Assembly (NCBI RefSeq): GCF_036577625.1
Contig: NZ_JARBDC010000038.1
Coordinates: 62,001 to 126,000 of the forward strand
Length of the DNA stretch: 64,000 bases
From: Paenibacillus_AB sp036577625
Lineage (GTDB): Bacteria > Bacillota > Bacilli > Paenibacillales > NBRC-103111
Direction of reading: 5' to 3'
The position numbers and the translations under genes are program-made. Numbering within the stretch: the stretch's first letter is position 1; the number at the start of each line of letters is the position of its first letter. Below, in pieces: positions 1-10,800 of the stretch. The notes below the pieces were generated by a model. That model ran no database searches. It was not told the DNA's origin and saw nothing but the letters and a program-made list of their open reading frames with translations.

Positions 1-38
1 TGTAACTATACTGGTACTGTTGGAAGGGGGACGTTCAG

Positions 39-485
39 ATGGCCGTAGTCAGCAGGTACGTCGTCGCGCTGCATATATTATCTTGGATCGCGCAAAAGAC
101 CGAAGATAACGACAATTTTGTTACTTCCGATCGTATTGCAAATAGCGTGAACACCAGTCCGGTTTTTATTCGCCGCATTCTAAAATCGCTTCATGACGCC
201 AATTTAGTCATCGTTCAGCACGGAGGGACCACCCCCGGATGGAAGCTTGCCAGGCATCCGGATTCCATCACCTTGCGGGATGTTTATGAGGCTGTTGTGG
301 AAAAGCCGCTCTTCGAGCTTCATCACAGTTCGCCGAATCCGAAATGTCTGATCGGCAAAGGGATACAACCGGCCCTAAATCCGATTCTTACAAAATCGGA
401 ATTAGCCATGAAGCAGGAACTCGAACAAGTGACGATCTCCCGTCTGCTGCATGATACACTGGCCGAGAATTCACAATCGGGATAA
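39..485 (+). CDS. Rrf2-family transcriptional regulator
   Basis: A 148-residue cytosolic DNA-binding protein. The N-terminal half (about residues 1-85) is a winged helix with the Rrf2 pattern VALHIL..., a SDRIA recognition-helix region and PVFIRRIL; the C-terminal part is short and charged. There is only one cysteine (in KCLIGKG), so it lacks the three-cysteine iron-sulfur cluster of IscR or NsrR and resembles the YwnA-type subgroup. The ATG at 39 follows a GGAAGGGGG ribosome binding site. The next gene in the same direction is an MFS exporter, so local regulation of that transporter is plausible. A second, decayed Rrf2 copy lies just past the transporter, so regulator and transporter may once have been duplicated together. 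The family is clear; the ligand and target are not known. Confidence 0.85.
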   Translation: MAVVSRYVVALHILSWIAQKTEDNDNFVTSDRIANSVNTSPVFIRRILKSLHDANLVIVQHGGTTPGWKLARHPDSITLRDVYEAVVEKPLFELHHSSPNPKCLIGKGIQPALNPILTKSELAMKQELEQVTISRLLHDTLAENSQSG

Positions 486-616
486 GAAACTGCAGGTTAA
501 CCGGAGAAAAAAGCGATTTGGAAGGTCTCCAGGTTAACCTTTGCATTGGCTTTCAATAAAACTGGATCGGTGTCCTTGCTTTATTCGGTCATTTTTTTTT
601 GCCATCCAATGAAACT

Positions 617-635
617 AAGTCAGTGTCATTGACTT
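617..635 (+). promoter_or_regulatory. Inverted repeat upstream of the MFS gene (candidate operator)
   Basis: AAGTCA and TGACTT form a 6-bp inverted repeat with a 7-nt spacer, about 80 bp before the transporter start at 715. This is a suitable position and size for a dimeric winged-helix repressor such as the neighbouring Rrf2 protein. Assignment to that regulator is inference. Confidence 0.35.
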
Positions 636-714
636 ATTCCCCCGTCCAATGCAATTCAATGTAACTGAACCGTTTTCTTTGAATCCGACTTTTGTACTTG
701 AAAGGAGAAACCCT

Positions 715-1884
715 ATGAATTTTCGCATATTTATTCTCGCAATCGGCACCTTTGTGATCGGAACGGAAGGTTTTATGATTGCCGGCCTGCTGCCCGCTCT
801 TGCCCGGGATTTGCATACCTCCGTATCCGCGGCCGGGCAGTTGGTCACCGTGTTTTCCATTGCCTATGCTCTCGGCTCTCCTGTATTAACGACACTTACC
901 GGACTTGCTGAACGGCGCAAACTGTTGACGTATGCCTTAATTATTTTTGCCCTTGGAAATATTCTCTGCGGTCTGGCGCCCAGCTACGGTCTCATTCTCG
1001 TCGGACGGATCGTCGCTGCCGCAGGCGCTGGACTCTTTACACCGGCAGCCAATCACAGCGCATCCATCCTTGCCGCTCCAGGAAAGCGGGGACAGGCGCT
1101 TTCCATCGTCATTGGCGGGATGACCGTCGCTTTAGTCTTAGGTGTCCCGCTCGGGAATTGGATTGCCTCGGTATTTGATTGGAAAATGACCTTCTGGTTT
1201 GTCGGCATTATCGCCTTGATCGCCGCCGTCTGCATTCGCTTGTTTTTTCCCGCCATTTCGGCACCCGCATCCGTCACTTTGGCAGAACGGCTGTCTTTTC
1301 TGAAAAACCCGACCATCCTGACCGCATTATCGATAACGCTGGCCTGGGCTTTCGGCATTTACGTCGTATACACCTATATTGGCGATATATTTGGCAGAGT
1401 CGGAGCCGGGGAAAATACCATCACGGTTATGCTGCTCATTTCGGGAATCGCCAGCTTTCTGGGCGTCAACTTCGGGGGGTTCGCTGCAGACCGGTACGGT
1501 CCTGCTCGCACCATCGTATTGGCGCTTCTCCTGCTGATGGTTGCGGTCGTTGCCTTATCCTTCTTCAAGTCTGTCGCTCTCGGCATAGCTGCGATGGCTC
1601 TATGGGGTTTCGCCGGCTTTGCGTTCAATCCAGCGCAGCAGCACAGACTGATTGGGTTATCCGGAAAAGATTCGGGGGTCGTGCTTTCTTTGCATAATTC
1701 CACACTTTATGTGGGAACGGCTCTCGGCTCCATGATTGGCGGCCTTGTTATCCAATATGGATCTGTCACCTGGCTCGGAATCGTCGGAGGGGCTGTCGTC
1801 CTTATCGGGCTCATCGTATTTCTGTTCACCCGGCGGCATGACGAGCTAAACCAAAGGAAAGATCTCTTCTCCCTAAACGAATAA
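715..1884 (+). CDS. MFS transporter, DHA1-type (AraJ/YdhP-like exporter)
   Basis: A 389-residue polytopic membrane protein with about 12 hydrophobic segments. It opens with FILAIGTFVIGTEGFMIAGL, as DHA1-family drug and sugar-efflux permeases of the AraJ/YdhP/YbcL type do, and has a motif A-like stretch in the loop between helices 2 and 3 (GLAERRKLL). The ATG at 715 is chosen because AAAGGAGAAA lies 4-5 nt upstream; an in-frame ATG at 649 has no good ribosome binding site. Proton-coupled efflux of a small molecule is the family role; the substrate cannot be read from sequence. It lies 230 bp after the Rrf2 regulator on the same strand. Confidence 0.88.
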   Translation: MNFRIFILAIGTFVIGTEGFMIAGLLPALARDLHTSVSAAGQLVTVFSIAYALGSPVLTTLTGLAERRKLLTYALIIFALGNILCGLAPSYGLILVGRIVAAAGAGLFTPAANHSASILAAPGKRGQALSIVIGGMTVALVLGVPLGNWIASVFDWKMTFWFVGIIALIAAVCIRLFFPAISAPASVTLAERLSFLKNPTILTALSITLAWAFGIYVVYTYIGDIFGRVGAGENTITVMLLISGIASFLGVNFGGFAADRYGPARTIVLALLLLMVAVVALSFFKSVALGIAAMALWGFAGFAFNPAQQHRLIGLSGKDSGVVLSLHNSTLYVGTALGSMIGGLVIQYGSVTWLGIVGGAVVLIGLIVFLFTRRHDELNQRKDLFSLNE

Positions 1885-1889
1885 GAAAC

Positions 1890-2120
1890 ATGCAGCACTG
1901 GAATACACCGTTGCGCTTCATATTCTTACGTGGATGGCGTTGGTCGCAAAAAACGCCAAGCTTCAGTAACCTCCGATCAGATTGCGGCCAGCGCCTTTTT
2001 TTATAAGGCGTATATTGAACAACTTGGAAATGTTATGGAAATGCGGAAAGTGCTACGAAAGCCCAATTGTCGTAAGCAAGCATTGCCGATTTTTCGACAG
2101 TAACGATGACCCATAATTAA
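1890..2120 (+). pseudogene. Decayed second Rrf2 regulator
   Basis: Translation gives EYTVALHILTWMALVAKNA followed by a stop, then in the next frame SVTSDQIAAS, then unrelated codons. These match the intact Rrf2 protein at 39-485 (VALHILSWIAQK and TSDRIANS). Frameshifts and missing recognition-helix codons show it is not functional. It lies directly after the MFS gene. Confidence 0.7.
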
Positions 2121-2237
2121 CGAAAAAAGCCGCAGATGCGCGGCTTAATAAGCATGTATGTTCTTGTCATCTTACACGCGGCTACTCACATATGCGATCC
2201 CCGTTTTCTTTCCCTAATTCCATGTCCGTTGGAGCAT

Positions 2238-2292
2238 TATGAGGAGGCTGCCCCCCCTTCCTCTCACACCACTGTACATGCGGGTCCGCATA
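2238..2292 (-). mobile_element. Group II intron 3' end remnant (domains V-VI)
   Basis: Read on the minus strand, the stretch contains GGTGGTGTGAGAGGA-like sequence followed by GGGGG...CCTCCT, preceded by a decayed CGTATAC/GTACGTAC-like stem. I recognise this order from the 3' ends of bacterial reverse-transcriptase group II introns (domain V then domain VI). No reverse transcriptase gene lies upstream on the minus strand; the adjoining sequence is a sulfatase remnant. It is therefore a truncated fragment, not an active intron. The match is from memory and a covariance search would be needed to confirm it. Confidence 0.5.
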
Positions 2293-2409
2293 GACGAAAC
2301 GGCCCGTGCCGAAGCCGTACGAGCGTCACAGCGGGCCGTTTCGGCCGTTCGGTCTGATTGCCGCGCTCGCGGCCCTTGTCTCCGTGAAGAGCCTCACCGC
2401 ATCCCGAAC

Positions 2410-2960
2410 GCTACCGAATGCGGATTTTGCGACGGCCCGACTTCACGGCAGGAAGGGGAGCGATCTCCGGAGCCGCCTCGTCGGCTTCGGTCATCCACCG
2501 CGCGAGCGTTTCAGCCAACTCCTTGCGCACGTCGGCGAAGGCGTCCAGCCGGACGATATTGTTCATCTCGTACGGTTCGACCAGCAGGTCGTACAGAAAC
2601 TACTCCTCCTCGTACTTGTCGGAGACGGCGTCCCGGCTCCCGTTCCGGTCCGTCAAGTCACACCGCTCCGTACGGATCGCCTGGCCTACCTGGGATTCGC
2701 TGATCTGCACGAACCTTCCTCCTGCCAGTCGGCGTATGCCCCGCGCAGCAGCGGCAGCACCGACCGTCCCTGCATATGCGACGGTACGGGGATGCCGGCG
2801 GCGTCGAGCAGCGTCGGCGGCCGCCCTGCGGTTGTGGGCGATGCAAGCGATCTTGTCGGCAACCGCTTGTTTGTCGGCGCATGGTCAGATCGTCTGACGG
2901 TCGTGATAGTCTCGATAGCGCAATTTCGGCAGCAATGCCGGAGGCAAAGCAAACGGATAT
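2410..2960 (-). pseudogene. Sulfatase (arylsulfatase family) C-terminal remnant
   Basis: Minus-strand translation in shifting frames gives PPTLLDAAGIPVPSHMQGRS and LPLLRG, then FVQISESQVGQAIRTERC, FLYDLLVEPYEMNNIVRL and LAETLARWM. This is the ordered C-terminal third of a typical sulfatase, including the region that describes the domain after the active site. At least one frameshift (near 2690) and an in-frame stop (near 2604) break it, and the N-terminal catalytic part with the formylglycine motif is absent. Base composition is much more GC-rich than the plasmid operons that follow, so it looks like a stranded fragment of a chromosomal-type gene. Confidence 0.75.
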
Positions 2961-3076
2961 ACCGGCGACAACTACGCGACGTGAAACGTCTGCGTGCGCC
3001 GGTTAAAATGAATTAAATGATGGTGGGTTGTGGTGAATTTCGGAGAGGATCCGCTTCAAATAGATGACGAGTTTTT

Positions 3077-4432
3077 TTATTTTCCGAACAACTTTTTCAA
3101 GAAACCGCCTTCCTTCTTCTCCGGGCGAAGTTTCTTTAGAGTCTCTTCACCTAGTATAAGGGCAGCTAATTGATAAAAAAGCTGGTCAAGTGATTCTTTC
3201 AGATCGTCCGTAACATGATCCCATACTGAAGTTCCTTCCATAGATATTTCAAGCATTTTCTCAAATAACGGCAGATAATAAATTCGTTCAATACTGTAAG
3301 CAGATTTTATTTGCTCACCAAAGCTTTTCTCCAATTTCTGGTTTGATCGATTGCAGATCAGCGTCACTCTATCAACGGAAACATTCTCGAGCATTTTTTT
3401 ATAGTGCCGGAACTCCCGATTCACGCGGACAGGATCAAACGAGGTGACCAGAAACAGATGGTTTGCCTGTCTCAACACCAGCTTTTCTCTTTCATCGCAA
3501 ATATTTGAGGAAAGATCATAAAACAAAATCGGTATTTGCCTTGCCATTCCAACGAGTTGCGCTGTTTTCATCACATCCCAATCCTTTACATCTTCCCCCT
3601 TGTTTCGAATTAAGTAGGTTACATCACGAATCGTAATATCATGGCCGGTTGAAATTTGAGCATCTATTTCGATTTGATGGTGCCAGCTCCTCCAATTTCC
3701 TGTTTCGCTTACGATAGGTTTGGCATTTAAAAAATCGAACCAGGAAGGCTTTGAAAAAGGAGATTCCAACATTCCAACATGTAGCCTCAGTTTGGCTAAA
3801 TATTCCAAAAACACTTTTCCGAAAGTGGACGATCCTGAACATTCGAAGGCTGATGCAATAACGATAAGTTGCGGCGGAATGAGAAGCCGCTCATAGATGG
3901 GAACTGTTGTTTTGATAACCTGGTGTTCCGTTTTTGGAACAACGCCGGTTTTAATAATTTTTTCTGCTTCCCGCTCCCGCTGTTCCTGTATCAAGTCTTC
4001 GGTCGCTTTTCGTATATTTTTCTTAAACTTTTGGATGTTTTTGAACTCAGGAGGTTTAGTAATTTGCCGTATGAAGTCGTGCGGAATAGAGCCGTCGTTA
4101 AATATATCGAAAATGGAAAAGGTCGTCAGACGGGCCAGAAATAAGTCATCATCCGGACGCTCACAAATGAAAATAATTCGAATTTGCAGGCTGAAATCTC
4201 TTAATTCATCAAAAATGACTTCCCATTCTTCGTCTGTTCCATCGGTTCCAATCAAGTCCTCCCCGACGATAACCATATTTGCGCTTGTTTCAGCGACACG
4301 CTTCAATAGAATGTTCCTTGTTGCAATTTTCGAGACAACCTGGCCAACCCCGTTTTGTTCAAGATCGCTCTTTAAGATTTCGTCAAGCTCCTCATTTCCG
4401 GTGCCTATAATAATTAGACGCTTCTCATCCAT
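3077..4432 (-). CDS. tadZ: TadZ/CpaE-like ParA-superfamily protein (second copy)
   Basis: A 451-residue cytosolic protein. Residues 1-125 look like an atypical receiver domain, 126-180 is a charged helical linker (QEQREREAEK), and 187-430 is a MinD/ParA-like fold. The P-loop is degenerate: ASAFECSGSSTFGK (193-206) replaces the KGGVGKTT form, so ATP hydrolysis is uncertain. TadZ proteins localise Tad pilus machines to a cell position. This copy does not lie in the Tad operon but with the XRE regulator, downstream of the giant surface protein. Its start overlaps the XRE stop by 8 nt, so translation is coupled. It may position the surface protein system or act as a partner of the TadZ at 19978; this is inference. 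Confidence 0.7.
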   Translation of the reverse strand: MDEKRLIIIGTGNEELDEILKSDLEQNGVGQVVSKIATRNILLKRVAETSANMVIVGEDLIGTDGTDEEWEVIFDELRDFSLQIRIIFICERPDDDLFLARLTTFSIFDIFNDGSIPHDFIRQITKPPEFKNIQKFKKNIRKATEDLIQEQREREAEKIIKTGVVPKTEHQVIKTTVPIYERLLIPPQLIVIASAFECSGSSTFGKVFLEYLAKLRLHVGMLESPFSKPSWFDFLNAKPIVSETGNWRSWHHQIEIDAQISTGHDITIRDVTYLIRNKGEDVKDWDVMKTAQLVGMARQIPILFYDLSSNICDEREKLVLRQANHLFLVTSFDPVRVNREFRHYKKMLENVSVDRVTLICNRSNQKLEKSFGEQIKSAYSIERIYYLPLFEKMLEISMEGTSVWDHVTDDLKESLDQLFYQLAALILGEETLKKLRPEKKEGGFLKKLFGK

Positions 4433-4727
4433 GTCTATCTTCCTTTGCTCGGTTATGTATTAATCTGCTGACAGTTGATTTGAAATCTTCATAACTGACA
4501 TTCTTATCGGAATAGAGTTGTCTATAAGCTTGATCCAGCATAAAATCCCACAAAGTTTCGGAAACATGCAAAAACGAAGTTTCCATCTTGGATACCTGCT
4601 CCCGGGATAATCCAAGTTTTTCAGCAACCTCTCCTTGAGTGAAGCCTAATCGAAGCCGCAAGATTCGAATGCATTCTGCTCGAGTCGATGGAAAAAATAA
4701 ATGTTGAACCCTTTGTTCTCCCAACAT
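4425..4727 (-). CDS. XRE-family HTH regulator
   Basis: A 100-residue protein. Residues 16-60 hold a Cro/C1-type helix-turn-helix (ILRLRLGFTQGEVAEKLGLS then REQVSKMET). The tail is charged and helical. It is the first gene after the leader hairpin at 4758-4787 and is translationally coupled to the TadZ-like gene, so the two probably form one unit. The ATG at 4727 has a GGAGG about 13 nt upstream; a TTG one codon on is an alternative start. A role controlling the surface-protein or pilus operons is plausible from its position, but no target site is shown. Confidence 0.8.
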   Translation of the reverse strand: MLGEQRVQHLFFPSTRAECIRILRLRLGFTQGEVAEKLGLSREQVSKMETSFLHVSETLWDFMLDQAYRQLYSDKNVSYEDFKSTVSRLIHNRAKEDRHG

Positions 4728-4757
4728 CAGAACCTACCGACCTCCAGAAATAAAATA

Positions 4758-4787
4758 GACGCACTCCCCCATTGGGGGATGTGCGTC
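4758..4787 (-). terminator. Leader terminator hairpin A (GCGAAGGACGC family)
   Basis: On the minus strand the conserved box GATCGCGAAGGACGC runs into a 13-bp stem (GACGCAC then CCCCC, loop AAT) closing with GTGCGTC and TATTTTATTT. It lies 25 nt after the giant gene and 31 nt before the XRE start, so it could simply end the giant transcript. It shares its 5' box and the upstream TAGAATC with the leader at 14433, which clearly lies in a 5' untranslated region, so a leader role is also likely. Confidence 0.75.
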
Positions 4788-4811
4788 CTTCGCGATCACT
4801 TGATTCTAATT

Positions 4812-7800
4812 TTATTTGACCCGAACTAAATCGAAATAATCATGAATGGTTTTATCAATGGTGATAGGGACCTCTGTAGTCTTAACCACTCCGTTTGTAT
4901 ACCGGGCTTCAAACCGGAACCGATAAGCCCCGTCCGACAGTTGGTCGAATGTCTCTTTCCACATCTCTCCCGACCAGTAAATCCGATTTGAGGACGACAA
5001 TACGCTCCTGTCACCGGTCTGGAGCAATGTAGCTGTAACCTGGTTTGCAACGGTTGTGCTTCCAAGAGTGTCCGTAGTTGAAGCATTTAGGATGAACTTT
5101 TCACCAGCTAAGAAGCGGGACTTTACCCACGGACTCTCTTCGTTCCCCGAAACCGATAAATTGTACGCTTTTCGGTTGCTCTCCCATTGCGGTGTATGAT
5201 TTACTTGGCCGATTATCGTCAATTCACCGACGACAATCGTTTTTGTCACGGACGCTGGTAGGCCATGAGGGTCGGTCACCGTCAAACTTACGACATAAGC
5301 CCCAGGACGTTTAACGGTATCGCTCCCCAGTATGGATGTATGTTGCGAGTTGGCCGATCGACTGTATCCGCCAGGTCCAGTAATCGTCCAATTATAAGTC
5401 AAAATATCCCCATCCGGGTCACTCGACAAATTGGTGATCGTGATTGTGTCCCCTTCCCATGCCGGTTTAGGGGCCCAATCGAAATTCGCATTTGGCGCCT
5501 GATTAATATAGAACCAGGTTTGTGGCGAAAAACTGGACCATTCATACCCATCGAATACGCGGACCCATACACGCAGCTTTTGCCCCTTTGGCATCTCAAC
5601 CGGAGGTCTGTAGCTTCCAATTGTGGAGCTTGTCCCCTGCCAATATTGCCCCGAATCATGAATGACCCACGTATTGGCCTCATTAGTAACCTGCAGCTGG
5701 AAGTACGTAAATACGGTACCTGGATCCAGATCGGTTTGAGACCACTGAAAAGTCGGCTGCGGATCGTTAAACTTGGTCGGATTACTTTCCGTTCCGCCGG
5801 GCACAAGCATGACCGCGGTCGGAGGGCGGTTGATAAAGAACCAAGTGGTCGGCGACCATTCAGACCAATCCGTTCCGTCGTAAACACGAACCCGGACTTG
5901 TAATTTTTGGCCGGCCGGAAGGGCGCTTGTCACCGTCCATCCTTGAACCGTTGCCGGAGTTGGTCCTTGTCCCAACGAATACGAGTCAAAAATTAAGCCA
6001 CTCCATTCATTGAGGATCTGTAATTGGAAAGCCGAGAAAAGCGTTCCGGGATCAACATCATTTTGGTTCCATTCAAAGTATGGAGTTACCGTCGTGACGA
6101 TCGTCGGGGCGGAACTTGTTCCATCCGGAACACGCATCGTTGCCGTCGGTGGTGTGTTCGCCGGTCCCTTTACATTGACCCAATAACTCACTTCGTATGG
6201 AATGGATTCGGCCCCCCATTCATCAATCGATTGGAGGCCCACGATGTAATTCCCGACCTCTTGTGGGCTGACCAGTTTGCCTTCGTGCAGCACTCCGCTT
6301 GGCGTAATGTAATAATGCTTCCGATCCTTGATTCCCCGGTCAGTCGCATAATTCATTCCGGGCGTTTCTGGTCCGGAATACGTCCAAGCATTTTGCCAAC
6401 GGTCAGGATCATAATCTTGGTAGTCCCATACAAATCGACCATCTGATCCTTGGACCAACGAGAATAACGAAATCGGTCTACGATGCACCGTAATGCGTTT
6501 CGAATAGGCGTTCGAATCCTTCCGATAGGCATCGAAAACGTTACTTGGCGTCAAATAATTCGGATGCGGATCGTCCTTAGCACGTAACGTCACGTCGTAA
6601 ATCCCGACCGCGTCAAAGTTGACTTGAGCTGACGAGAATGTTTTGCCGTTAAGCGTCGAATATCCCTGATTGTTTAGGAACTTCGGTGTATGCGCGATCG
6701 ACCATTTATAGGTGCCCGCCATCGGGTCATTCTCCGGATCGGCAAACTTGACATTGTCGTACTTGACCTCGGCAAATCCTTCGTTGTAAATCGCATAATC
6801 AGTCAACCATTCTACTCTATTCGGCAGCACGCCCTTGATCGAAATCGAACCAAAGCTCGCGTACGATTTGTTGCTGAATGGCCCAAACTTACCCGACGTG
6901 TACGTTTCGTCCGTAAAATCGAAGTACGGCACGCCATTTACGGACAGCTTGATGGTCGATCCGCTCGCGATGAGCTTGAATCCGTAATCGACCCGATCCT
7001 GCATCGAAAACCCGATACTTTTCAAAACAGACCGAACACCGGAAACGTATTTTGAAATGTAAAGGTTACTTCCATCAACTTCGACCGCATATCGGTTCGT
7101 GGGATCCTGCATCCGGAACGATATCCCTGCAAACTCATTATCCGCCTTGGCTTGTCCCAAGTTGAGGGTGAAATTGATCTCCGAGTTGTCGTAGGTACCC
7201 GGACTGACAAACTGCCCCAACCGAAATCCGGTGCTTCCGCTTGTATTGACCGCACCAACATCTAAGAAGACGAACCGGTCGCTTGTGCTGTAACCTTGTG
7301 CAGAGCATCCCGAACAACCGCTTTGATCATGCCCGCCATACATCGATAGATAAATTCCGTCGCCGACAAACTGGCCATAAATAAAGCTCCGGGTTTTCGT
7401 GGCACTATAACTTCCGCCGCCACCGCCACCTTGGGATCGCTCCGAGATGAATTTATCATTGTGCCAGTCATACCTTTCACAAGTACCGCTGGCGGTGTAG
7501 GCGCACCATCCCGAACCTGTCGCTCCTGTCGGAGTCATATAAAACGGGCTTTGCCAGTTCCTAAACATGTACGATAGCTGCGGACCACCCCACTTTGCCC
7601 CCGAACCGTCCAAGGAGACAGCTTCGTAATACGTGGTCAATTCACCACTTGTGCACCCATTACAGTAATAGACCGAAAATGATCGCGTATAGACCGTCAT
7701 CGTAAACGGATTATATGCCATCAAGGCATCGTTCTCCTCCGGCTGGTCCCACGGGCCGAGTTGGGAGTAATTGGACTGCTGTCCACCCAACTTGGCCGAA

Positions 7801-10800
7801 ACAATCACTTGACCCGTTGCCAGATCGAACTTAACAACGTACAGCCCGGATGGCTGGTTAGGGTTGTGCTCATGATCAAAAATTTCACCGTTCGACGGTC
7901 CATTTGGGTAAAAGCATTTGACTTGGCGATAAACAATCGGGTTGCCCTCATCGTCGTAGACGCCCCCTGCGAATGGGTTCCCAACCGGCCCTACCCAACG
8001 GCAATCATAATCCCTTGCCGTGTTGTCAGTGACCCATTGGCCATTAATGTTGTTCTTATACGTCTTCTTAAAGCCGTAAAGGGGGATGGAAGGCTGAGAG
8101 AACATTCCCGATGTGACGACGTCTCCGGCTGGCGTCAGTTCTAAATAATAGTCGCCACTGCTGTATCCGGAGCTGAGGAACAATAAATTGTTTCCACGAG
8201 TCCTTATCGTCAAGTAACTTGTGCTCATGATTACGTTCGCCGGCACATTCCCAATATAGATTTGATCGAGCCACGGATTCGGTCCCTTGACTTTGACTGA
8301 CGGTATCGGATGGCTTCGGCCATCGTCAATCAACGATCCATTGAGCGCATCGAATTGCGCGATTGCATAAATCGGATCCTCGTACGAGCACCAGTAGCTT
8401 CCATCACCGTCCGATCCGTCGGACCACGTACATTCGGTGCTATACCGAGCCATGTACGGAACAAGAATTTTGTCACCGGCAAGCTGGGTTCCGAACTTTG
8501 TAATGGAAGGGGACTCATTTCGCCACCCGTCGTAGTATCCGCCACCTTTATACAAAATCGCTTTTTTGGGGAAGGCCAAGTCGATCGCCGTCCCCCCATT
8601 TTCGGGGAAGGCCAAATCGTATGGGTTAACGCCATCGTCCCAGTAATGCTCGAGCGTTGCCGTATACGACCACCCGTCGCCAACCATCTTTGTTGCACTG
8701 CGGTACTTAGGGATGCGGGATTTGTTATAGGCGAACAATGTACCTTTTATGTTATAGTTCGCGTCTCCTCCACCCCAGAAGTAAATGTGCGTCTTGGTCG
8801 ACTGAATCGGCGTATTTTGGTTCATAAACTCAATCGGCGTCAACGGTGTCGTCGGGTCGATCGGCGTCTTCACCACGTACTTCCCGCCGACCTTCGGAGG
8901 CAAAAGGAGTGGTTGCCCACGTGATGCGTCCCTAGTGCCCGGCAGTATTCCCTTGTATGGGGATATGCCGTTGGGCCCGAATCCCCCGTCACTGAACGGG
9001 TTAAAAATCGGGTACATGTCGCTTGGAGCTCCGGGATAACTCTTAGACTTGGTATTGGGGTAATAGAACTCCAAACCTTTCCCCAGACCGGCTTTAAGCT
9101 TTCCGTCAGCTGCGGCCCACATATAGTTTTTGTTGGTGACCTGATTGTTTGTGTTCGTTTCGTACAACGGCCATCCCAGAATCGTGCTTGGACTAAACGG
9201 AATCGATGGATTCAGCGGCGGCTGCTCGTTTTTACCGCTAATATCGAAACTGACCTCCGGAGCCAAGTTGGTTACGTCGAGCGTCAGGCCGACATAGGCT
9301 TGTGCGCTGGTGTCTCCGCACGCTCCCCAATCTTCACAAACTTTCGTATAGAACAGGTACTTGCCGACCTTTGTTGGCCGCAGCTCCGTTTTTGTCAGAT
9401 CACCCGAAAGGGTCTGCCACGGATCGTCCGCAAATCCGTTGTTGTTGCTATCGTACTTGTACTTGTACTCGGCCGATACGATCGTATCCCCATCTTCGCT
9501 GTACGAATTGTTGAAGATATCGAACGTCTGATTTCGCAATCCAAAAGGCGGCACATTGAGCACCGCGATCGGCGGCTTGTCCGGAATGACTTTTAAGGTG
9601 TGGGACGCGAATCCTTCGGATCGCAGGCCCGCGGAGTCCGTGACCCAAAGCGTAATGATCTCGTCGCCGGGGGTTGGATAGGTCGCCCTCTTATTGCCCC
9701 ACTCGTCTTTGCTGTGGTCGATCGATCTCCCTACCGGACTGTAGCTCGCACTCGAGTCAAACGGCTGCGGCAATGGCCGATTTTGAACCACTTGCGACGG
9801 CCCCTTGATTACGGGAATTGGCGCCGGCGCCAATACGTTCAGCGTCGCACTTGCCGAGCCGGTTCCGCCCATTCCATCGCTCGCATATGCCCAAATGGAG
9901 TGCGAACCCGTGACGTCCGCCGTGGAAATATTGTTATAGTCCAATTCCTTCGTACCGAAACCGTACTTGGACGGCAGACTGCGGATCCAGCTCGAGCTGC
10001 TGCCAGCAAAGTCCCAATTCCAAGTTACGGTATCTCCGTCGGGATCGTTTGTATCTACCAGGACGAGGTCGACCGGCTGCCCCTGGATGACTTGCGTCAC
10101 AGGCGTCGACCGATCCCCGCGCTTAAACCACTTAATTTCAAGCGTCGGCGGCAAGTTGCCGCTGTTCACGACCGTCAATGGCTTCGTTTTGATCCAGCCG
10201 GTCTCCCCGCACGTCGTATGAATTTTCAGACTTACGTCCACGGTGCCAACCGCGATCGCCGGCAGATACTTGTACATTTCGTACGTCATCGTCAACGTTC
10301 TCGTTTTCCCATTCACATCCGGCGACCGATCGACCTTTCCTGCGCGCGAAAACTGAAATTCATGCTTGGTGTACGTGCAGCCTGGGATGGTCACGGTGAT
10401 GTTTTTGGGGACGATGTCGAACGGGTCGCGATAATTGATCGTGTTCGGAATGATGTCAAAGTCCCCGTCGATTCCTCCCCCGGCCGCGCCGCAACCGCCG
10501 GCAGCTTTCGCTTCGTACGTAAATGACTTGGTATTGTTGCCGCGCAGCACTTCTTTGTCTTTGCCGGACAACAGCGCCCCATCGGGGTCGAGCGACACGT
10601 TAAAAGTCACATTGCCAGCCGATGGCGGCGTATAGTTGAAGTTGATCGTCTTACTGCCGCCTGAGTTCAGGCTGCTGTACGTTTCTTCAAAAATAACCGA
10701 AGGGCCTACTTTGACTTGTGCCTTAAACGGAGTTGTGATGGACTGCTTGCCGTTATTGCTGAAATAGAACGTGTACGCCCCGGCAGTCCCGGCCTCCGTA

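Noticed and set aside
2306..3016. Plus-strand frames over the GC-rich region at 2.3-3.0 kb
   Set aside because: The minus strand encodes an ordered sulfatase C-terminus with breaks; the plus frames are its antisense.
5265..5903. Long plus-strand open frame opposite the giant surface protein
   Set aside because: Arg-rich and low in normal protein character; it is the antisense of a clear coding region with no ribosome binding site.
9600..10526. 308-codon plus-strand frame opposite the giant protein
   Set aside because: Very Arg-rich composition, no recognisable domain, and the minus strand carries conserved PKD-type sequence.
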